Shown: positions 9,753 through 18,991 of the stretch, in pieces
Layout: every line of letters begins with the position of its first letter
How positions within the stretch are numbered: the stretch's first letter is position 1
NCBI RefSeq assembly: GCF_005281615.1
Contig: NZ_SZZM01000002.1
Location: 620,001-684,000, forward strand
Direction: 5' to 3'
Length of the DNA stretch: 64,000 nt
Source: Rhodoligotrophos defluvii
GTDB lineage: Bacteria; Pseudomonadota; Alphaproteobacteria; Rhizobiales; Im1
Notes under the pieces: generated by a model
Told to the model about the DNA's origin: nothing
The model's input: only the letters and a program-made list of their open reading frames with translations
Database searches by the model: none
Translations under genes and position numbers: made by a program

Positions 9753-11033
9753 TCACAACCTCATCGAACGGCTCTCACCCGGGAACAGGCTCTTGAGGTC
9801 GTAAATCACGCTGTTCTCTCGACCCAACTTCGCCAGCCATTCGAAGCCTGCGTCGCGGAACTCATCGTGAGCCACTGCAAGCACGACCGCGTCATAGCGG
9901 CCGGGGGACGGGTCCGCCTTGAGCCTGATCCCCAGCACACGCCGGGCTTCTTCGGCATCGACCCACGGGTCGTGCACATCGACCGCGACGCCATAATCGG
10001 CCAGTTCGTGGATGATGTCCACCACGCGGCTGTTGCGGAAATCCGGACAGTTCTCCTTGAAGGCCAGGCCGAGCACGGCCACCCGCGCCCCATTCACCTG
10101 GATGTTGCGGTGGATCATTGCCTTGATCAGCTCGGAGACCACATAGCGCCCCATGCCGTCATTGATGCGGCGGCCGGCCAGGATGACCTCGGGATGGTAG
10201 CCGATGCTCTGCGCCTTGTGCGTGAGGTAATAGGGGTCGACCCCGATGCAGTGGCCGCCCACAAGGCCGGGCTTGAACGGCAGGAAGTTCCACTTCGTGC
10301 CGGCGGCCGCAAGAACCTCCGCCGTATCCAGACCCAGCCGGTTGAAGATGATGGCCAGCTCATTGACCAGCGCGATATTGAGATCGCGCTGGGTATTCTC
10401 GATCACCTTGGCCGCTTCGGCGACCCGGATGGAGGACGCGCGATAGGTGCCCGCTGCGATGATGGAGCCATAGAGGCGGTCGACGAAGGCGGCCGCTTCA
10501 GGCGTAGATCCCGACGTCACCTTGCGGATAGCCTCCAGCCTGTGCTGGCGATCCCCCGGATTGATGCGCTCCGGGCTGTAGCCGGCAAAGAAATCCACAT
10601 TCAGTTTGAGGCCGGACACCCGCTCCACCACGGGAATGCAGTCCTCCTCGGTTGCGCCGGGATAGACTGTTGACTCGTAGATCACCACGTCGCCCGGCTT
10701 CACCACACTGCCCACCGTCTCGCTCGCCCTGATCAGATGGCTCAAGTCAGGGCGCTTATGCCTGTCGATCGGCGTAGGCACGGTGACGATGTGGACCCGG
10801 CATTCGCCCAGATCCGCCGGCTTGTCGGTGAAGCGCAGATGGACGGCGTGGGCGAGCTCCTCCGGCCCCACCTCGCGGGTCCGGTCATACCCCGCGGCAA
10901 GCTCGGCGATGCGCTCTCCGTTCAGATCGTAGCCGAGTGTTGGATAGCGCGCACCGAACGCGGCCGCCAGCGGCAGGCCCACATAGCCGAGGCCGATCAC
11001 CCCGATGCGGACGGTTTCGAGATCGGGCAGCAT
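9753..11033 (-). CDS. Nucleotide-sugar dehydrogenase (TviB/WbpO-like UDP-HexNAc 6-dehydrogenase)
   Basis: 426-residue enzyme of the UDP-glucose/GDP-mannose dehydrogenase family, making a UDP-uronic acid by two NAD+-dependent oxidations. The Rossmann motif is [11 protein letters not shown] (13-23). The catalytic cysteine is Cys262 in [15 protein letters not shown]. The central signature [11 protein letters not shown] is more typical of the TviB/WbpA/WbpO branch (UDP-N-acetylhexosamines) than of Ugd. The window has a separate true Ugd at 14681. It is one base from the end of the upstream epimerase gene on the same strand, so they form a two-gene operon. The exact substrate (GlcNAc or GalNAc) is not resolved. 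Confidence 0.88.
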   Translation of the reverse strand: MLPDLETVRIGVIGLGYVGLPLAAAFGARYPTLGYDLNGERIAELAAGYDRTREVGPEELAHAVHLRFTDKPADLGECRVHIVTVPTPIDRHKRPDLSHLIRASETVGSVVKPGDVVIYESTVYPGATEEDCIPVVERVSGLKLNVDFFAGYSPERINPGDRQHRLEAIRKVTSGSTPEAAAFVDRLYGSIIAAGTYRASSIRVAEAAKVIENTQRDLNIALVNELAIIFNRLGLDTAEVLAAAGTKWNFLPFKPGLVGGHCIGVDPYYLTHKAQSIGYHPEVILAGRRINDGMGRYVVSELIKAMIHRNIQVNGARVAVLGLAFKENCPDFRNSRVVDIIHELADYGVAVDVHDPWVDAEEARRVLGIRLKADPSPGRYDAVVLAVAHDEFRDAGFEWLAKLGRENSVIYDLKSLFPGESRSMRL

Positions 11034-11034
11034 G

Positions 11035-12045
11035 TCAACGTGGCCGCTCCGTTTGATACCAGCGAACGAAGGCCTCGACCCCTTGCGCCACCGGTGTCGA
11101 GGGCCGGAACCCGGTCAGCGCCTCCAGCAGGTGGTAGTCGGCATATGTCGCCGGCACATCGCCCTTCTGCATCGGCAGCATGTTGCGGATCGCCTTCTTG
11201 CCGAGGCACCGTTCGATGATCTCGACGAAATCCAAGAGATCCACCGTGTGTCCGCCGGCAATATTGACAAGACGCCACGGCGCCACCGGCGACAACGTAT
11301 CGGTTGCGTGCGCGGACCGGATCGGCTCGCCCTCGACCGGCACGCAGCCGATCAAGCGCACGATGCCCTCGACGAGATCATCGATATAGGTGAAGTCACG
11401 CCGCATTTCCCCGTGGCCGTAGATGTCGATCGGCCGGTCGTTGACAATGCCGTCGACGAACTTGAACAGGGCCATGTCCGGCCGCCCCCATGGGCCATAG
11501 ACCGTGAAGAACCGAAAGCAGGTGGTCGGCAGCTTCCAGAGATGGGCGTAGGAGTGGGACATGACCTCCATCGCCTTTTTCGTGGCGGCATAAAGCGTGA
11601 TGGGATGGTCGGCCTTGTCCGTTTCCACGAAGGGCATCTTCTCATTGGCCCCATAGGCGGAGCTCGTGGATGCTAACAGCAGGTGCCGCGGATTGATCTG
11701 CCGCGCCACCTCCAGCACGTTGAACGAGCCGGTCAGGTTGGAGTCCACGTAGGCGCGGGGGTTTTCCAGGCTGTAGCGCACGCCGGCCTGGGCCGCGAGA
11801 TGCACGATCACGTCCGGCTCGGCGGCGGCCGCCGCTTGCTCGAGCGCCTTCATGTCCTCGAGCATGCCGATCCGGGCCTGGAAGCCGTTCGACCGCGCCA
11901 GGATCGTGTGCCGCGCTTCCTTGAGGCGGATATCGTAATAAGGCGTCATGCCGTCGAAGCCGACGACGAAATGCCCATCGTTCAGCAGACGCCGCGCGAG
12001 GTGGAAGCCGATGAACCCGGCCGTGCCGGTGACGAGAAATCGCAT
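11035..12045 (-). CDS. NAD-dependent epimerase, UDP-glucuronate 4-epimerase type
   Basis: 336-residue extended short-chain dehydrogenase. NAD-binding glycine motif [13 protein letters not shown] (5-17), [15 protein letters not shown] (78-92), and active-site Tyr152/Lys156 in [10 protein letters not shown]. The sequence around [12 protein letters not shown] and [15 protein letters not shown] matches UDP-glucuronate epimerases (LpsL/CapI type). These convert UDP-GlcA to UDP-GalA; the related TviC acts on UDP-GalNAcA. The dehydrogenase follows immediately and Ugd is encoded 2.6 kb away. The enzyme therefore probably supplies an acidic sugar for the surface polysaccharide made by the 14.7-25 kb cluster. 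Confidence 0.88.
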   Translation of the reverse strand: MRFLVTGTAGFIGFHLARRLLNDGHFVVGFDGMTPYYDIRLKEARHTILARSNGFQARIGMLEDMKALEQAAAAAEPDVIVHLAAQAGVRYSLENPRAYVDSNLTGSFNVLEVARQINPRHLLLASTSSAYGANEKMPFVETDKADHPITLYAATKKAMEVMSHSYAHLWKLPTTCFRFFTVYGPWGRPDMALFKFVDGIVNDRPIDIYGHGEMRRDFTYIDDLVEGIVRLIGCVPVEGEPIRSAHATDTLSPVAPWRLVNIAGGHTVDLLDFVEIIERCLGKKAIRNMLPMQKGDVPATYADYHLLEALTGFRPSTPVAQGVEAFVRWYQTERPR

Positions 12046-12109
12046 AACTGGTCAAGGCCGCTGACGACACCAAGGGTGAGCTTGCTTATAGCCCGGCAGT
12101 GGCGGGATA

Positions 12110-13513
12110 TCAAAACAGCGTTGGCAAATGCACGAGCGCCACGCCGGCTGCCGCGCACATGGCGAGCGTCGGAAGCATTCCCATCCCGAACCGCAAAGTG
12201 GCGATGAGCGCAGCGACCGCCAATACGGCCGCCCGCCAGTCGATGGAAGCGAGCACCGGAACGTCTGGGCCGATACCGAGAACCTCGATCGTGCGAACCT
12301 GCCGGAAGATCACGTGCAGGGCAAACCACATGGCGAGGTTCAGGATGACCCCGACCACCGCGGCGGTGATGGCCGACAGCGCCGCCGTTATCGCTCGATT
12401 GCCGCGTAGGGCTTCCACATAGGGCGCGCCGAGGAAGATCCACAGGAAGCAGGGAGCGAAGGTCACCCAGGTCGTGAGCAGTGCCCCAAGACAGCCCGCC
12501 ACGACTGGATCGAGGCCACCCGGCGCGCGATAGGCCGCCAGGAACCCCACGAATTGCAGCACCATGATCAGAGGCCCGGGTGTGGTCTCCGCGAGGCCGA
12601 GGCCGTCGACCATTTCGCCCGGAGCCAACCAGCCGAAGCTGTTGACGGCCGCTTGCGCCACATAGGCGAGCACCGCATAGGCACCGCCGAACGTCACCAC
12701 CGCCATCGTGCTGAAGAACGCGCCGATTTGGGTCCATACGCTGGACGTGCCGGTTACGAGCCAGAGCAGCACGACCGGCCCCAGCCATATCGGTACCCAT
12801 AGCGCCAGCACCCGGCACGCGCGGCGCCATGAGGGATCGGCGTGGCCTAGCGCACCCCTCTCGAACATGAGGTCGACTATCCCTTTGCGGTCCGATGTCG
12901 CACCCTTGCCGCCATGTCCACCCGCGGCAAAAAGCTGCGGCGCCTGCCGGTTGCCGAGCCAGCCAATCAAACCCGCCGCAAGAATGATGATCGGAAATGG
13001 AATGCGAAAAATAGAGATACCTAAGAAGGCCGCCGCTGCGATCGCGATCATGGCACGGTTCTGCAGGGCGCGTTTGCCGATCCGCAGGACGGCCTGGACC
13101 ACGATGGCCAGAACGGCGGCCTTGACCCCGAAGAACACCGCATCCACCAGCGGCACGTGGCGATAAAGCGCATAAAAGATGCTGAGGCCAAGCATCACCA
13201 CCGCGCCGGGCAGCACGAACAGCGTGCCGGCGATAAGGCCACCCAGAGTGCGGTGCATCAGCCAGCCGATATAGGTGGCCAGCTGCTGTGCCTCCGGTCC
13301 AGGCAGCAGCATGCAATAGTTGAGGGCATGTAGGAAGCGCTGTTCGCCCATCCAGCGGCGGTCTTCGACCAGCTCCCGGTGCATGAGCGCGATCTGGCCG
13401 GCAGGACCGCCAAAGCTCAGGAAACCGATCTTGGCCCAGATCCTGGTGGCTTCGCCCAAGCTCGGCATGACAGGCGTAACGGTGGTCCTGTCGGGGGTCA
13501 TTGCGTCGGACAT
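12110..13513 (-). CDS. chrA: Chromate efflux transporter ChrA
   Basis: 467-residue inner-membrane protein of the CHR family, with two homologous hydrophobic halves. Conserved segments include KIGFLSFGGPAGQIALMHRE and LPGPEAQQLATYIGW in the N-terminal half. GAFFSTMAVVTFGGAYAVLAY and GLAETTPGPLIMVLQFVGF are in the C-terminal half. It expels chromate. The frame is open upstream to 13648, but the ATG at 13513 (MSDAMTPDRT) is the likely start because the extra residues look like antisense translation. The rhodanese-ChrB gene lies 74 bases upstream on the same strand, making a chrB-chrA pair. Confidence 0.93.
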   Translation of the reverse strand: MSDAMTPDRTTVTPVMPSLGEATRIWAKIGFLSFGGPAGQIALMHRELVEDRRWMGEQRFLHALNYCMLLPGPEAQQLATYIGWLMHRTLGGLIAGTLFVLPGAVVMLGLSIFYALYRHVPLVDAVFFGVKAAVLAIVVQAVLRIGKRALQNRAMIAIAAAAFLGISIFRIPFPIIILAAGLIGWLGNRQAPQLFAAGGHGGKGATSDRKGIVDLMFERGALGHADPSWRRACRVLALWVPIWLGPVVLLWLVTGTSSVWTQIGAFFSTMAVVTFGGAYAVLAYVAQAAVNSFGWLAPGEMVDGLGLAETTPGPLIMVLQFVGFLAAYRAPGGLDPVVAGCLGALLTTWVTFAPCFLWIFLGAPYVEALRGNRAITAALSAITAAVVGVILNLAMWFALHVIFRQVRTIEVLGIGPDVPVLASIDWRAAVLAVAALIATLRFGMGMLPTLAMCAAAGVALVHLPTLF

Positions 13514-13587
13514 CGTTGCCTTCCAAAGCATTTTCGAGCGAAGTGGATACCGGTTCGCGTGAAGAAAAAGCGACCAGCGGGAAACGC

Positions 13588-14406
13588 TTAGAGGGGCTTG
13601 AGGGCGGACGGCCAATTGTGGGTCTCGGCAGTTGCGTCGCGGCACCACCGATAAAAGGCGTCGTAAAGCAGCATCCCGGCCTCGAGCTGCCTGAGGTCGT
13701 CGCGAAACATGCGCGACAAGCCGAGTGAGGCCGCAAGCAGGCCTGCTGCTTGTGGCGCGAGGTCAAGCCGCGCCGTATCCGCCGCGCGCACGATGGTCGC
13801 CAGGCGGTTCAGTGGATCTGAGGCAAGGCCGAACTCCTCGATCATAACGTCGAATGTGCAACGCTCGCCGCGATGGCTCCAGAACACGTTCTCGATGTCG
13901 AAAGGCATCGCCCTGAACCGCTCGGCCACCGCTTCCACCTCGGACGCGGCGACGAATAGGAACACCGCCGCCCGGTCGATGAACCGGCGGATGAGCCAGG
14001 GACATGCAATGCGATCGATCTTGGGGCGGGTGCGCGTGACCCAGATCGTTCGCCCCATTCTGTCCCTTGGCGGCAGCTTGTCGGGATCGAGAAGCAGCCC
14101 GCCCGTGGCGCGCCAAGCTTCGAAACCGCCTTCGAGCGATTCGGCTTTGATCCCCTCATGCAGAAGCCAGGCCGTGACACCTTGGCTCAGCTTCAATCCC
14201 TTCTGACACACGACCACGACTTCGCTGCCGGCGAACTCCGTCGCCCAATGGCTGACCATCAGAGGGTCTCGCCGGGTCGCAGCGGGCAGAAGCCGTGGAT
14301 CTTCATTGAAGTCCTCTGGGGTGCGGACATCGATGATAATCGGGGCGGTCGGCAGGCCCACCAGGCGGGTAAGCTGAGCAGCAGTGATTTCGATCGTTGA
14401 CGGCAT
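13588..14406 (-). CDS. Rhodanese-ChrB fusion, chromate resistance protein
   Basis: About 272 residues with two parts. Residues 1-105 form a rhodanese-like domain with IIIDVRTPEDF (23-33) and active-site Cys67 in VVVVCQKGLKLSQG. Residues about 118-260 match the ChrB C-terminal domain: GRTIWVTRTRPKIDRIACPW, followed by LIRRFID and MLLYDAFYRWCRDA. ChrB proteins sense chromate or assist resistance; the rhodanese half suggests persulfide chemistry or detoxification. ATGs at 14406 and 14415 are both possible; 14406 starts the compact domain. It precedes chrA by 74 bases. A near-perfect palindrome 56 bases upstream (14462-14482) is a candidate operator. Confidence 0.85.
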   Translation of the reverse strand: MPSTIEITAAQLTRLVGLPTAPIIIDVRTPEDFNEDPRLLPAATRRDPLMVSHWATEFAGSEVVVVCQKGLKLSQGVTAWLLHEGIKAESLEGGFEAWRATGGLLLDPDKLPPRDRMGRTIWVTRTRPKIDRIACPWLIRRFIDRAAVFLFVAASEVEAVAERFRAMPFDIENVFWSHRGERCTFDVMIEEFGLASDPLNRLATIVRAADTARLDLAPQAAGLLAASLGLSRMFRDDLRQLEAGMLLYDAFYRWCRDATAETHNWPSALKPL

Positions 14407-14461
14407 GGCGTCCATCTCGCAAAACGGGAGCATGAACGCGATCTTTGGGCTGCCGCCTCAC

Positions 14462-14482
14462 GGGGTAATCGCGATTAACCCC
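14462..14482. promoter_or_regulatory. Palindromic operator candidate upstream of chrB-like gene
   Basis: The 12-base perfect palindrome TAATCGCGATTA (14466-14477) is bracketed by GGGG and ACCCC, so the symmetry extends to about 21 bases with one unpaired A. It lies in the 273-base gap between the divergent chrB-like gene and ugd, about 56 bases before the chrB-like ATG. The position fits a repressor site for the chromate operon. No regulator is assigned by direct evidence. Confidence 0.5.
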
Positions 14483-14680
14483 TTGGCTCTTACGATAATC
14501 CGACGGACGCGGCCAGGCAAGATCGCCAACGCCATATTCACCGCCCAGTGCCTGTCTCAGGCGGCTTCAGACGCCTTTGCACCGACCGGCATCTGCACGG
14601 CGTAGGGGTTCTCCTCTATTTCGCCGCTGCAGCAAATCGGGTAGGCTGGCCGCCAACGATCCCATCGGGGAGCATCGAAT

Positions 14681-16030
14681 ATGAAACTGGTCATGGTGGG
14701 TTCCGGCTATGTCGGGCTGGTCTCGGGCGTCTGCTTCGCCGACTTCGGCTTCGACGTAACCTGCGTCGATGTGGACGAGAGCAAAATCGCCCGGCTGGAA
14801 ACGGGCCAATTGCCGATCTATGAGCCGGGCCTTGATCAATTGCTCGCGGAAAACGTCCAAGCCGGGCGGCTCCGCTTCTCTACCGATCTCGCCGCGGCCG
14901 CAGCCAATGCCGATGCAGTATTCATCGCGGTGGGCACACCATCGCGCCGCGGCGATGGCGAGGCCGATCTCAGCTATGTGTTCGAGGCGGCACGGCAGGT
15001 CGCCCGCGTCGCCAAACCCGGAACCGTCGTCATCATCAAATCCACAGTGGTTGTTGGCACCTGCCGCAAGGTGAAGGAGATCATTGCCGCCGAGCGGCCA
15101 GATCTCGATTTCTCCGTCGCCTCTAATCCGGAATTTCTGCGGGAGGGCTCCGCGATCGAGGATTTCATGCGTCCCGACCGTGTGGTCATCGGCGTGCACG
15201 ACAAGCGCGGCGAGTCCATTCTGCGCCGCGCCTACCGGCCGCTCTACCTGCGCGACTCTCCCGTGGTCGTCACCACCCTCGAGAATGCCGAGCTCATCAA
15301 GTATGCGTCCAATGCCTTCCTGGCGATGAAGGTCACCTTCATCAATGAAGTTGCCGACCTGTGCGAGACCGTGGGCGGCAACGTCCAGGAGGTCGCCAGG
15401 GCCATAGGCCTCGATGGACGTATTGGCGCGAAGTTCCTGCATGCCGGACCAGGTTTCGGTGGCTCCTGCTTTCCGAAGGATACCCGCGCCTTCGCCGCCA
15501 CCGGACAGCGCTACAATGCGCCTCTGCGGCTGATCGAGGCGGTGATCTCGGTGAATGAGGACCGCAAGCGCCGCATGGCAGCACGGATCCTCGAGCAGCT
15601 TGGGTCCGATGCGCGCGGCAAGAAGGTGGCCGTGCTCGGGATCGCTTTCAAACCGAACACGGACGATGTGCGCGAGGCGCCGAGCCTCGACATCGTGCCG
15701 CGGCTGATCGAGGCGGGGGCAACCGTCGTCGCGCACGATCCGGAGGCTCGGAAACAGGCGCAAGCGGTACTGAAAGGCGTGGTTTGGGCGGAGGATGCCT
15801 ATGAAGCCGCCGAGGGCGCCGACGTGGTGGCCGTGCTCACCGAGTGGAACGAATACCGCGGTCTCGACCTGAAGCGCCTCGCCAAGGCGATGCGCGGCAA
15901 TACCCTGGTGGACCTGCGCAATATCTACCGTCCGGAAGACCTCGAAGAGACCGGCCTGTTCTATATCAGCGTCGGGCGTCCGAGCCTGGGAGAACCGCGA
16001 CGGCAGCAGGCCTCGGTTCAAGCCGTCTGA
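14681..16030 (+). CDS. ugd: UDP-glucose 6-dehydrogenase
   Basis: 449-residue enzyme converting UDP-glucose to UDP-glucuronate with two NAD+. N-terminal Rossmann motif VGSGYVGLVSGVCFADFG (6-23), substrate segment VASNPEFLREGSAI (146-159), and catalytic Cys263 in GPGFGGSCFPKDTRA. The C-terminal domain IAFKPNTDDVREAPS is complete. The product can feed the epimerase at 11035. It is the only + strand gene in the exopolysaccharide region. It converges with the O-antigen ligase-like gene, with a strong inverted repeat in the 51-base gap. The ATG has a purine-rich GGGGAG stretch upstream. Confidence 0.95.
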   Translation: MKLVMVGSGYVGLVSGVCFADFGFDVTCVDVDESKIARLETGQLPIYEPGLDQLLAENVQAGRLRFSTDLAAAAANADAVFIAVGTPSRRGDGEADLSYVFEAARQVARVAKPGTVVIIKSTVVVGTCRKVKEIIAAERPDLDFSVASNPEFLREGSAIEDFMRPDRVVIGVHDKRGESILRRAYRPLYLRDSPVVVTTLENAELIKYASNAFLAMKVTFINEVADLCETVGGNVQEVARAIGLDGRIGAKFLHAGPGFGGSCFPKDTRAFAATGQRYNAPLRLIEAVISVNEDRKRRMAARILEQLGSDARGKKVAVLGIAFKPNTDDVREAPSLDIVPRLIEAGATVVAHDPEARKQAQAVLKGVVWAEDAYEAAEGADVVAVLTEWNEYRGLDLKRLAKAMRGNTLVDLRNIYRPEDLEETGLFYISVGRPSLGEPRRQQASVQAV

Positions 16031-16035
16031 GAGGA

Positions 16036-16051
16036 GCGGCCCGCCGGCCGC
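16036..16051. terminator. Inverted repeat between convergent ugd and ligase genes
   Basis: Perfect stem GCGGCC-CGCC-GGCCGC in the short gap between the stop codons of two convergent genes. It has no T-run on either side. It may act as a bidirectional transcription barrier or mRNA 3'-end stabiliser; a true intrinsic terminator is not proven. Confidence 0.4.
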
Positions 16052-16081
16052 CCTGCCAGCCCCACGGGGCGCGTGTAGCTC

Positions 16082-17464
16082 CTATGCAGCGTCGTTCCGG
16101 GTCGACCATGACTGCGCCACGCCTACACCCAACAAGGCAGCGTAGGTCATGGCCACGCCGGCCATCTGCAGGCTGAAATCGACCATTGCGTGCAGCCCGA
16201 CCAGCACCGATACCGTAAAGCCGATCAGCGGCATGTGGCGGCCGCGACGGCGATTGAACGCGCCCACGGCACACATGCCGACCAGCCAAAGCACCGCCAG
16301 GAACAGCGCGATAGCCGCGGGAATGCCGAGGCCGAGGATCACTTCGAGATAGGTGTTGTGCGTCTTATCCCACACGCCGATCGCGCTTATGCTCTCGTCC
16401 CGATACATCGGGAAAATGTCCTGGAAAGTGCCGTAGCCGGAACCGACCCAGGGGTAATCGCCGATGGCGCGCAGCGTTGCCAGATACACGTTCATCCGCG
16501 CCTCCGTTGCGGCATCGACGTCGGCGAAGCGGGCAAGCAGCGCGTCCCCGCCGACGGCGATCCAGTAGCCGGTCACGATGATCAGCGCGGCAAGACCGAT
16601 CATTCCCGTGACGAAGCCCCGATGCTGGCGGGTTTGCCACAACGCGAAGGCCAGGACCATGGCCACCAGAGTCGAACCGAAGCCTGCGCGGGAATGCGTG
16701 AGCAGAAGTGCGCAGAACACCACCAGCAGCGGAAGGGCATACAGCAGGAACTCGCGGCTATTACCCACGAGATGCACCATCCGCTTGCTCCACGGCATTG
16801 TTTGGCGATCGGCGAACTCGATCGTAATCCAGCGCATCAGCAGCACGAGCAGTATGACGCAACCCATGCCGACATAAGTCGCGAAGCTGTTGCGGTTGAC
16901 GAAGGTGGAGGTCAGATCCCCAAGATAGGCCTGCTTGTCATACCATAGAATTTTCTCTGCCCCCCAGGCCCAGAGGATGAGCCCGTAGAGAGCATAGGCC
17001 GTTATGGCCCAACCGATCACCTTGACGATCTCCTCGCCGGTGCCGCGGTCGCGCCCGAGCTGCAGGGCAAGCCAGAACACGCCGGCATAGGTCAACAGCC
17101 GCATCAATCCCTCGAGCGTGTTGTCGGGATTGATTGAAACGGCCTGCTGGCCCGGAACCGAGAGCGTCTCGGGCACGATCGTCCATAGCGGATGGGCCCA
17201 TTCCGGCGAAAGCACGGGCAAGGCCTGCACCGCGATCCAGATCGCGACCGCCGTGACCAATATGGCCGACACCGCGATGCGCGAAAACGGCACGGGGAAC
17301 GCGGTCCGGCTCCGTAGCATAAGTATGGCGTATGCGATGACTAGCAATGCGGTGGCGATGGCATAAGCAGCCCACGCCCATGGCAGATTTCCGCCAAATG
17401 GCAGTGGGCTGATGGCGACCAGTGCCATCAGCCCATACGCAATGAACTTGTCCGACAATGGCAA
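16082..17464 (-). CDS. O-antigen ligase/polymerase family (WaaL/Wzy_C) membrane protein
   Basis: 460-residue inner-membrane protein with about a dozen hydrophobic segments. It has the long periplasmic loop and Wzy_C-type region of O-antigen ligases and polymerases: LLTHSRAGFGSTLVAMVLAF, then GSGYGTFQDIFP and DKTHNTYLEVILGLG. The THSRAG and HNTYLE signatures are typical. It probably polymerises repeat units or ligates the polysaccharide made by this cluster. It starts 9 bases after the priming glycosyltransferase stop, as last gene of the wzc-like operon. Ligase and polymerase roles cannot be told apart by sequence alone. Confidence 0.85.
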   Translation of the reverse strand: MPLSDKFIAYGLMALVAISPLPFGGNLPWAWAAYAIATALLVIAYAILMLRSRTAFPVPFSRIAVSAILVTAVAIWIAVQALPVLSPEWAHPLWTIVPETLSVPGQQAVSINPDNTLEGLMRLLTYAGVFWLALQLGRDRGTGEEIVKVIGWAITAYALYGLILWAWGAEKILWYDKQAYLGDLTSTFVNRNSFATYVGMGCVILLVLLMRWITIEFADRQTMPWSKRMVHLVGNSREFLLYALPLLVVFCALLLTHSRAGFGSTLVAMVLAFALWQTRQHRGFVTGMIGLAALIIVTGYWIAVGGDALLARFADVDAATEARMNVYLATLRAIGDYPWVGSGYGTFQDIFPMYRDESISAIGVWDKTHNTYLEVILGLGIPAAIALFLAVLWLVGMCAVGAFNRRRGRHMPLIGFTVSVLVGLHAMVDFSLQMAGVAMTYAALLGVGVAQSWSTRNDAA

Positions 17465-17473
17465 CTCTCGCGG

Positions 17474-18943
17474 TCAGTAGGCTCGGGCGTTCACGAAGCC
17501 CTTGAAGACCGTCTTTATCAAGACTTCCAGGTCAAGACTCAATGACCATTTTTCAATGTAGAGCAGATCATATTCCACACGCTTGCGCATCAGCTCCGGA
17601 TCCTCGGTATTGCCGCGATAGCCATGGATCTGCGCCCAACCGGTCATTCCCGGCTTGACCTTGTGCCGGTTGGCATAGGCCTCGATCAGCTCGCCATAGT
17701 ATTCGTTGTGAACGATGGCGTGCGGCCGCGGGCCGACCAGCGACATCTCTCCACGGAGGACGTTCCACAGCTGCGGCAGCTCATCGAGGCTGGTCCGGCG
17801 CAGGAACGCGCCGACCCGCGTCACGCGCGGATCGTCCGAGGTTGCCTGCTTCACCTGGGGGCCATCCTCCGCAACCGACATGGTCCTGAACTTGAGCACG
17901 TTGATCACGCGGTGGTTGAGGCCGTGTCGACGCTGCACGAACAAGACAGGCCCAGGACTGTCCAGCTTGATCGCCACCGCGATGGCAGCGAAGAGCGGCG
18001 CCAGCAAGACCAGGAGCACCGCACTCGCGCACCGGTCGAATGCGCTTTTCGCAATGCGGCCCCAATCGTCCATGGGCCGCGCCTGCAGCGAGATCAGCTG
18101 GGTTGCCCCCAGGCGGCTGAGGCCACGCGGGGTTACGATGCCCATCAGGTCGCCGGCGAAGACGGAAATATTGACCGGCAGCTGCGAAAGTCGCGTGAGC
18201 GCCGTTATGATCCCCTCCTGGGCCGCAAGAGGTAGAGCCAGGATCACGTCGTCCACGCGCGTGCTGCGCGAATGGTTGATCAGCTCGTCCAGGCCAGCTG
18301 TATCCCATGTCCCCGCTTCCGTGCACGCATAGGGATAGAAGCCGCTGAGCTTGATCCCCGACTCTTCGCGCATGTGCTTGAGCAGCGGCTGCATCAACTT
18401 TTCATCGCCGACCACCACCACATGCCGCGCAAGGGGTCCTGAGTCGAGCAAGTTGCCCAAGGCGCGAACCGCGAGCTTGCGTTCCGTCAGCAGCAGCACG
18501 AAAGCGATGACGAACCAGGTGATAGCCCAGCCGCGAGAATAGTCGGACGAAACCTTGACCACATAGCCGACGGCACCGAGGATGAGGAAGCCGACCGCCA
18601 GGCCAACGAAGAAGCGCCTGAGATGGCCGGACTGGGAGGCAAACCGGTCGACGTCGTAAAGCTGCTGGCGGCGCAGCGTGATCGAGGTCACCAGCGCGCC
18701 AAGCACGCCGACGCCGAGATATCCCCAATCATCGGTGTAACGTTGGCCAAGGTAGAAGTCGATATAGATGTGTTTGGCGACGACTGCCGCGCCAATCACG
18801 ATGAGCATCTCGACGAACGCGCCGATATCCATCAGGACCTGGCGCGTGACGCCATGCTCTTTCAAGAACGCCAGGACCTGCTGCGACCTGGCGCTGGCCG
18901 CAGTCCCCTCGATGCTCCTCTCATGCGCGATAGTCATGTTCAT
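17474..18943 (-). CDS. Undecaprenyl-phosphate sugar phosphotransferase (priming glycosyltransferase, WcaJ/WbaP-like)
   Basis: 489-residue inner-membrane enzyme starting repeat-unit synthesis by moving a sugar-1-phosphate to undecaprenyl phosphate. Four N-terminal transmembrane segments (about 40-140), a central CoA-binding-like region (about 165-275, HVVVVGDEKL), a fifth hydrophobic segment (about 300) and the catalytic bacterial sugar transferase domain to the end. Signatures KFRTMSVAEDGPQVKQAT, RRTSLDELPQLWNVLRGEMS, LVGPRPHA and KPGMTGWAQIHGYRG are intact. Glucose or galactose phosphate is likely, but specificity is not visible. Second-to-last gene of the operon begun by the tyrosine kinase. 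Confidence 0.92.
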   Translation of the reverse strand: MNMTIAHERSIEGTAASARSQQVLAFLKEHGVTRQVLMDIGAFVEMLIVIGAAVVAKHIYIDFYLGQRYTDDWGYLGVGVLGALVTSITLRRQQLYDVDRFASQSGHLRRFFVGLAVGFLILGAVGYVVKVSSDYSRGWAITWFVIAFVLLLTERKLAVRALGNLLDSGPLARHVVVVGDEKLMQPLLKHMREESGIKLSGFYPYACTEAGTWDTAGLDELINHSRSTRVDDVILALPLAAQEGIITALTRLSQLPVNISVFAGDLMGIVTPRGLSRLGATQLISLQARPMDDWGRIAKSAFDRCASAVLLVLLAPLFAAIAVAIKLDSPGPVLFVQRRHGLNHRVINVLKFRTMSVAEDGPQVKQATSDDPRVTRVGAFLRRTSLDELPQLWNVLRGEMSLVGPRPHAIVHNEYYGELIEAYANRHKVKPGMTGWAQIHGYRGNTEDPELMRKRVEYDLLYIEKWSLSLDLEVLIKTVFKGFVNARAY

Positions 18944-18991
18944 CTCGCGTGCCCACGCCCCAACGCAGCACGCCCCCTCAATGTACCTGGT

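Noticed and set aside
9562-9756. 64-codon frame in the gap before the nucleotide-sugar dehydrogenase stop
   Set aside because: It is Arg-rich with no homology and no ribosome site, so it is not treated as a gene.
11982-13766. 594-codon frame overlapping chrA on the same strand in another frame
   Set aside because: It is rich in Arg, Gly and Ala with no family signature, while the chrA frame has clear CHR motifs.
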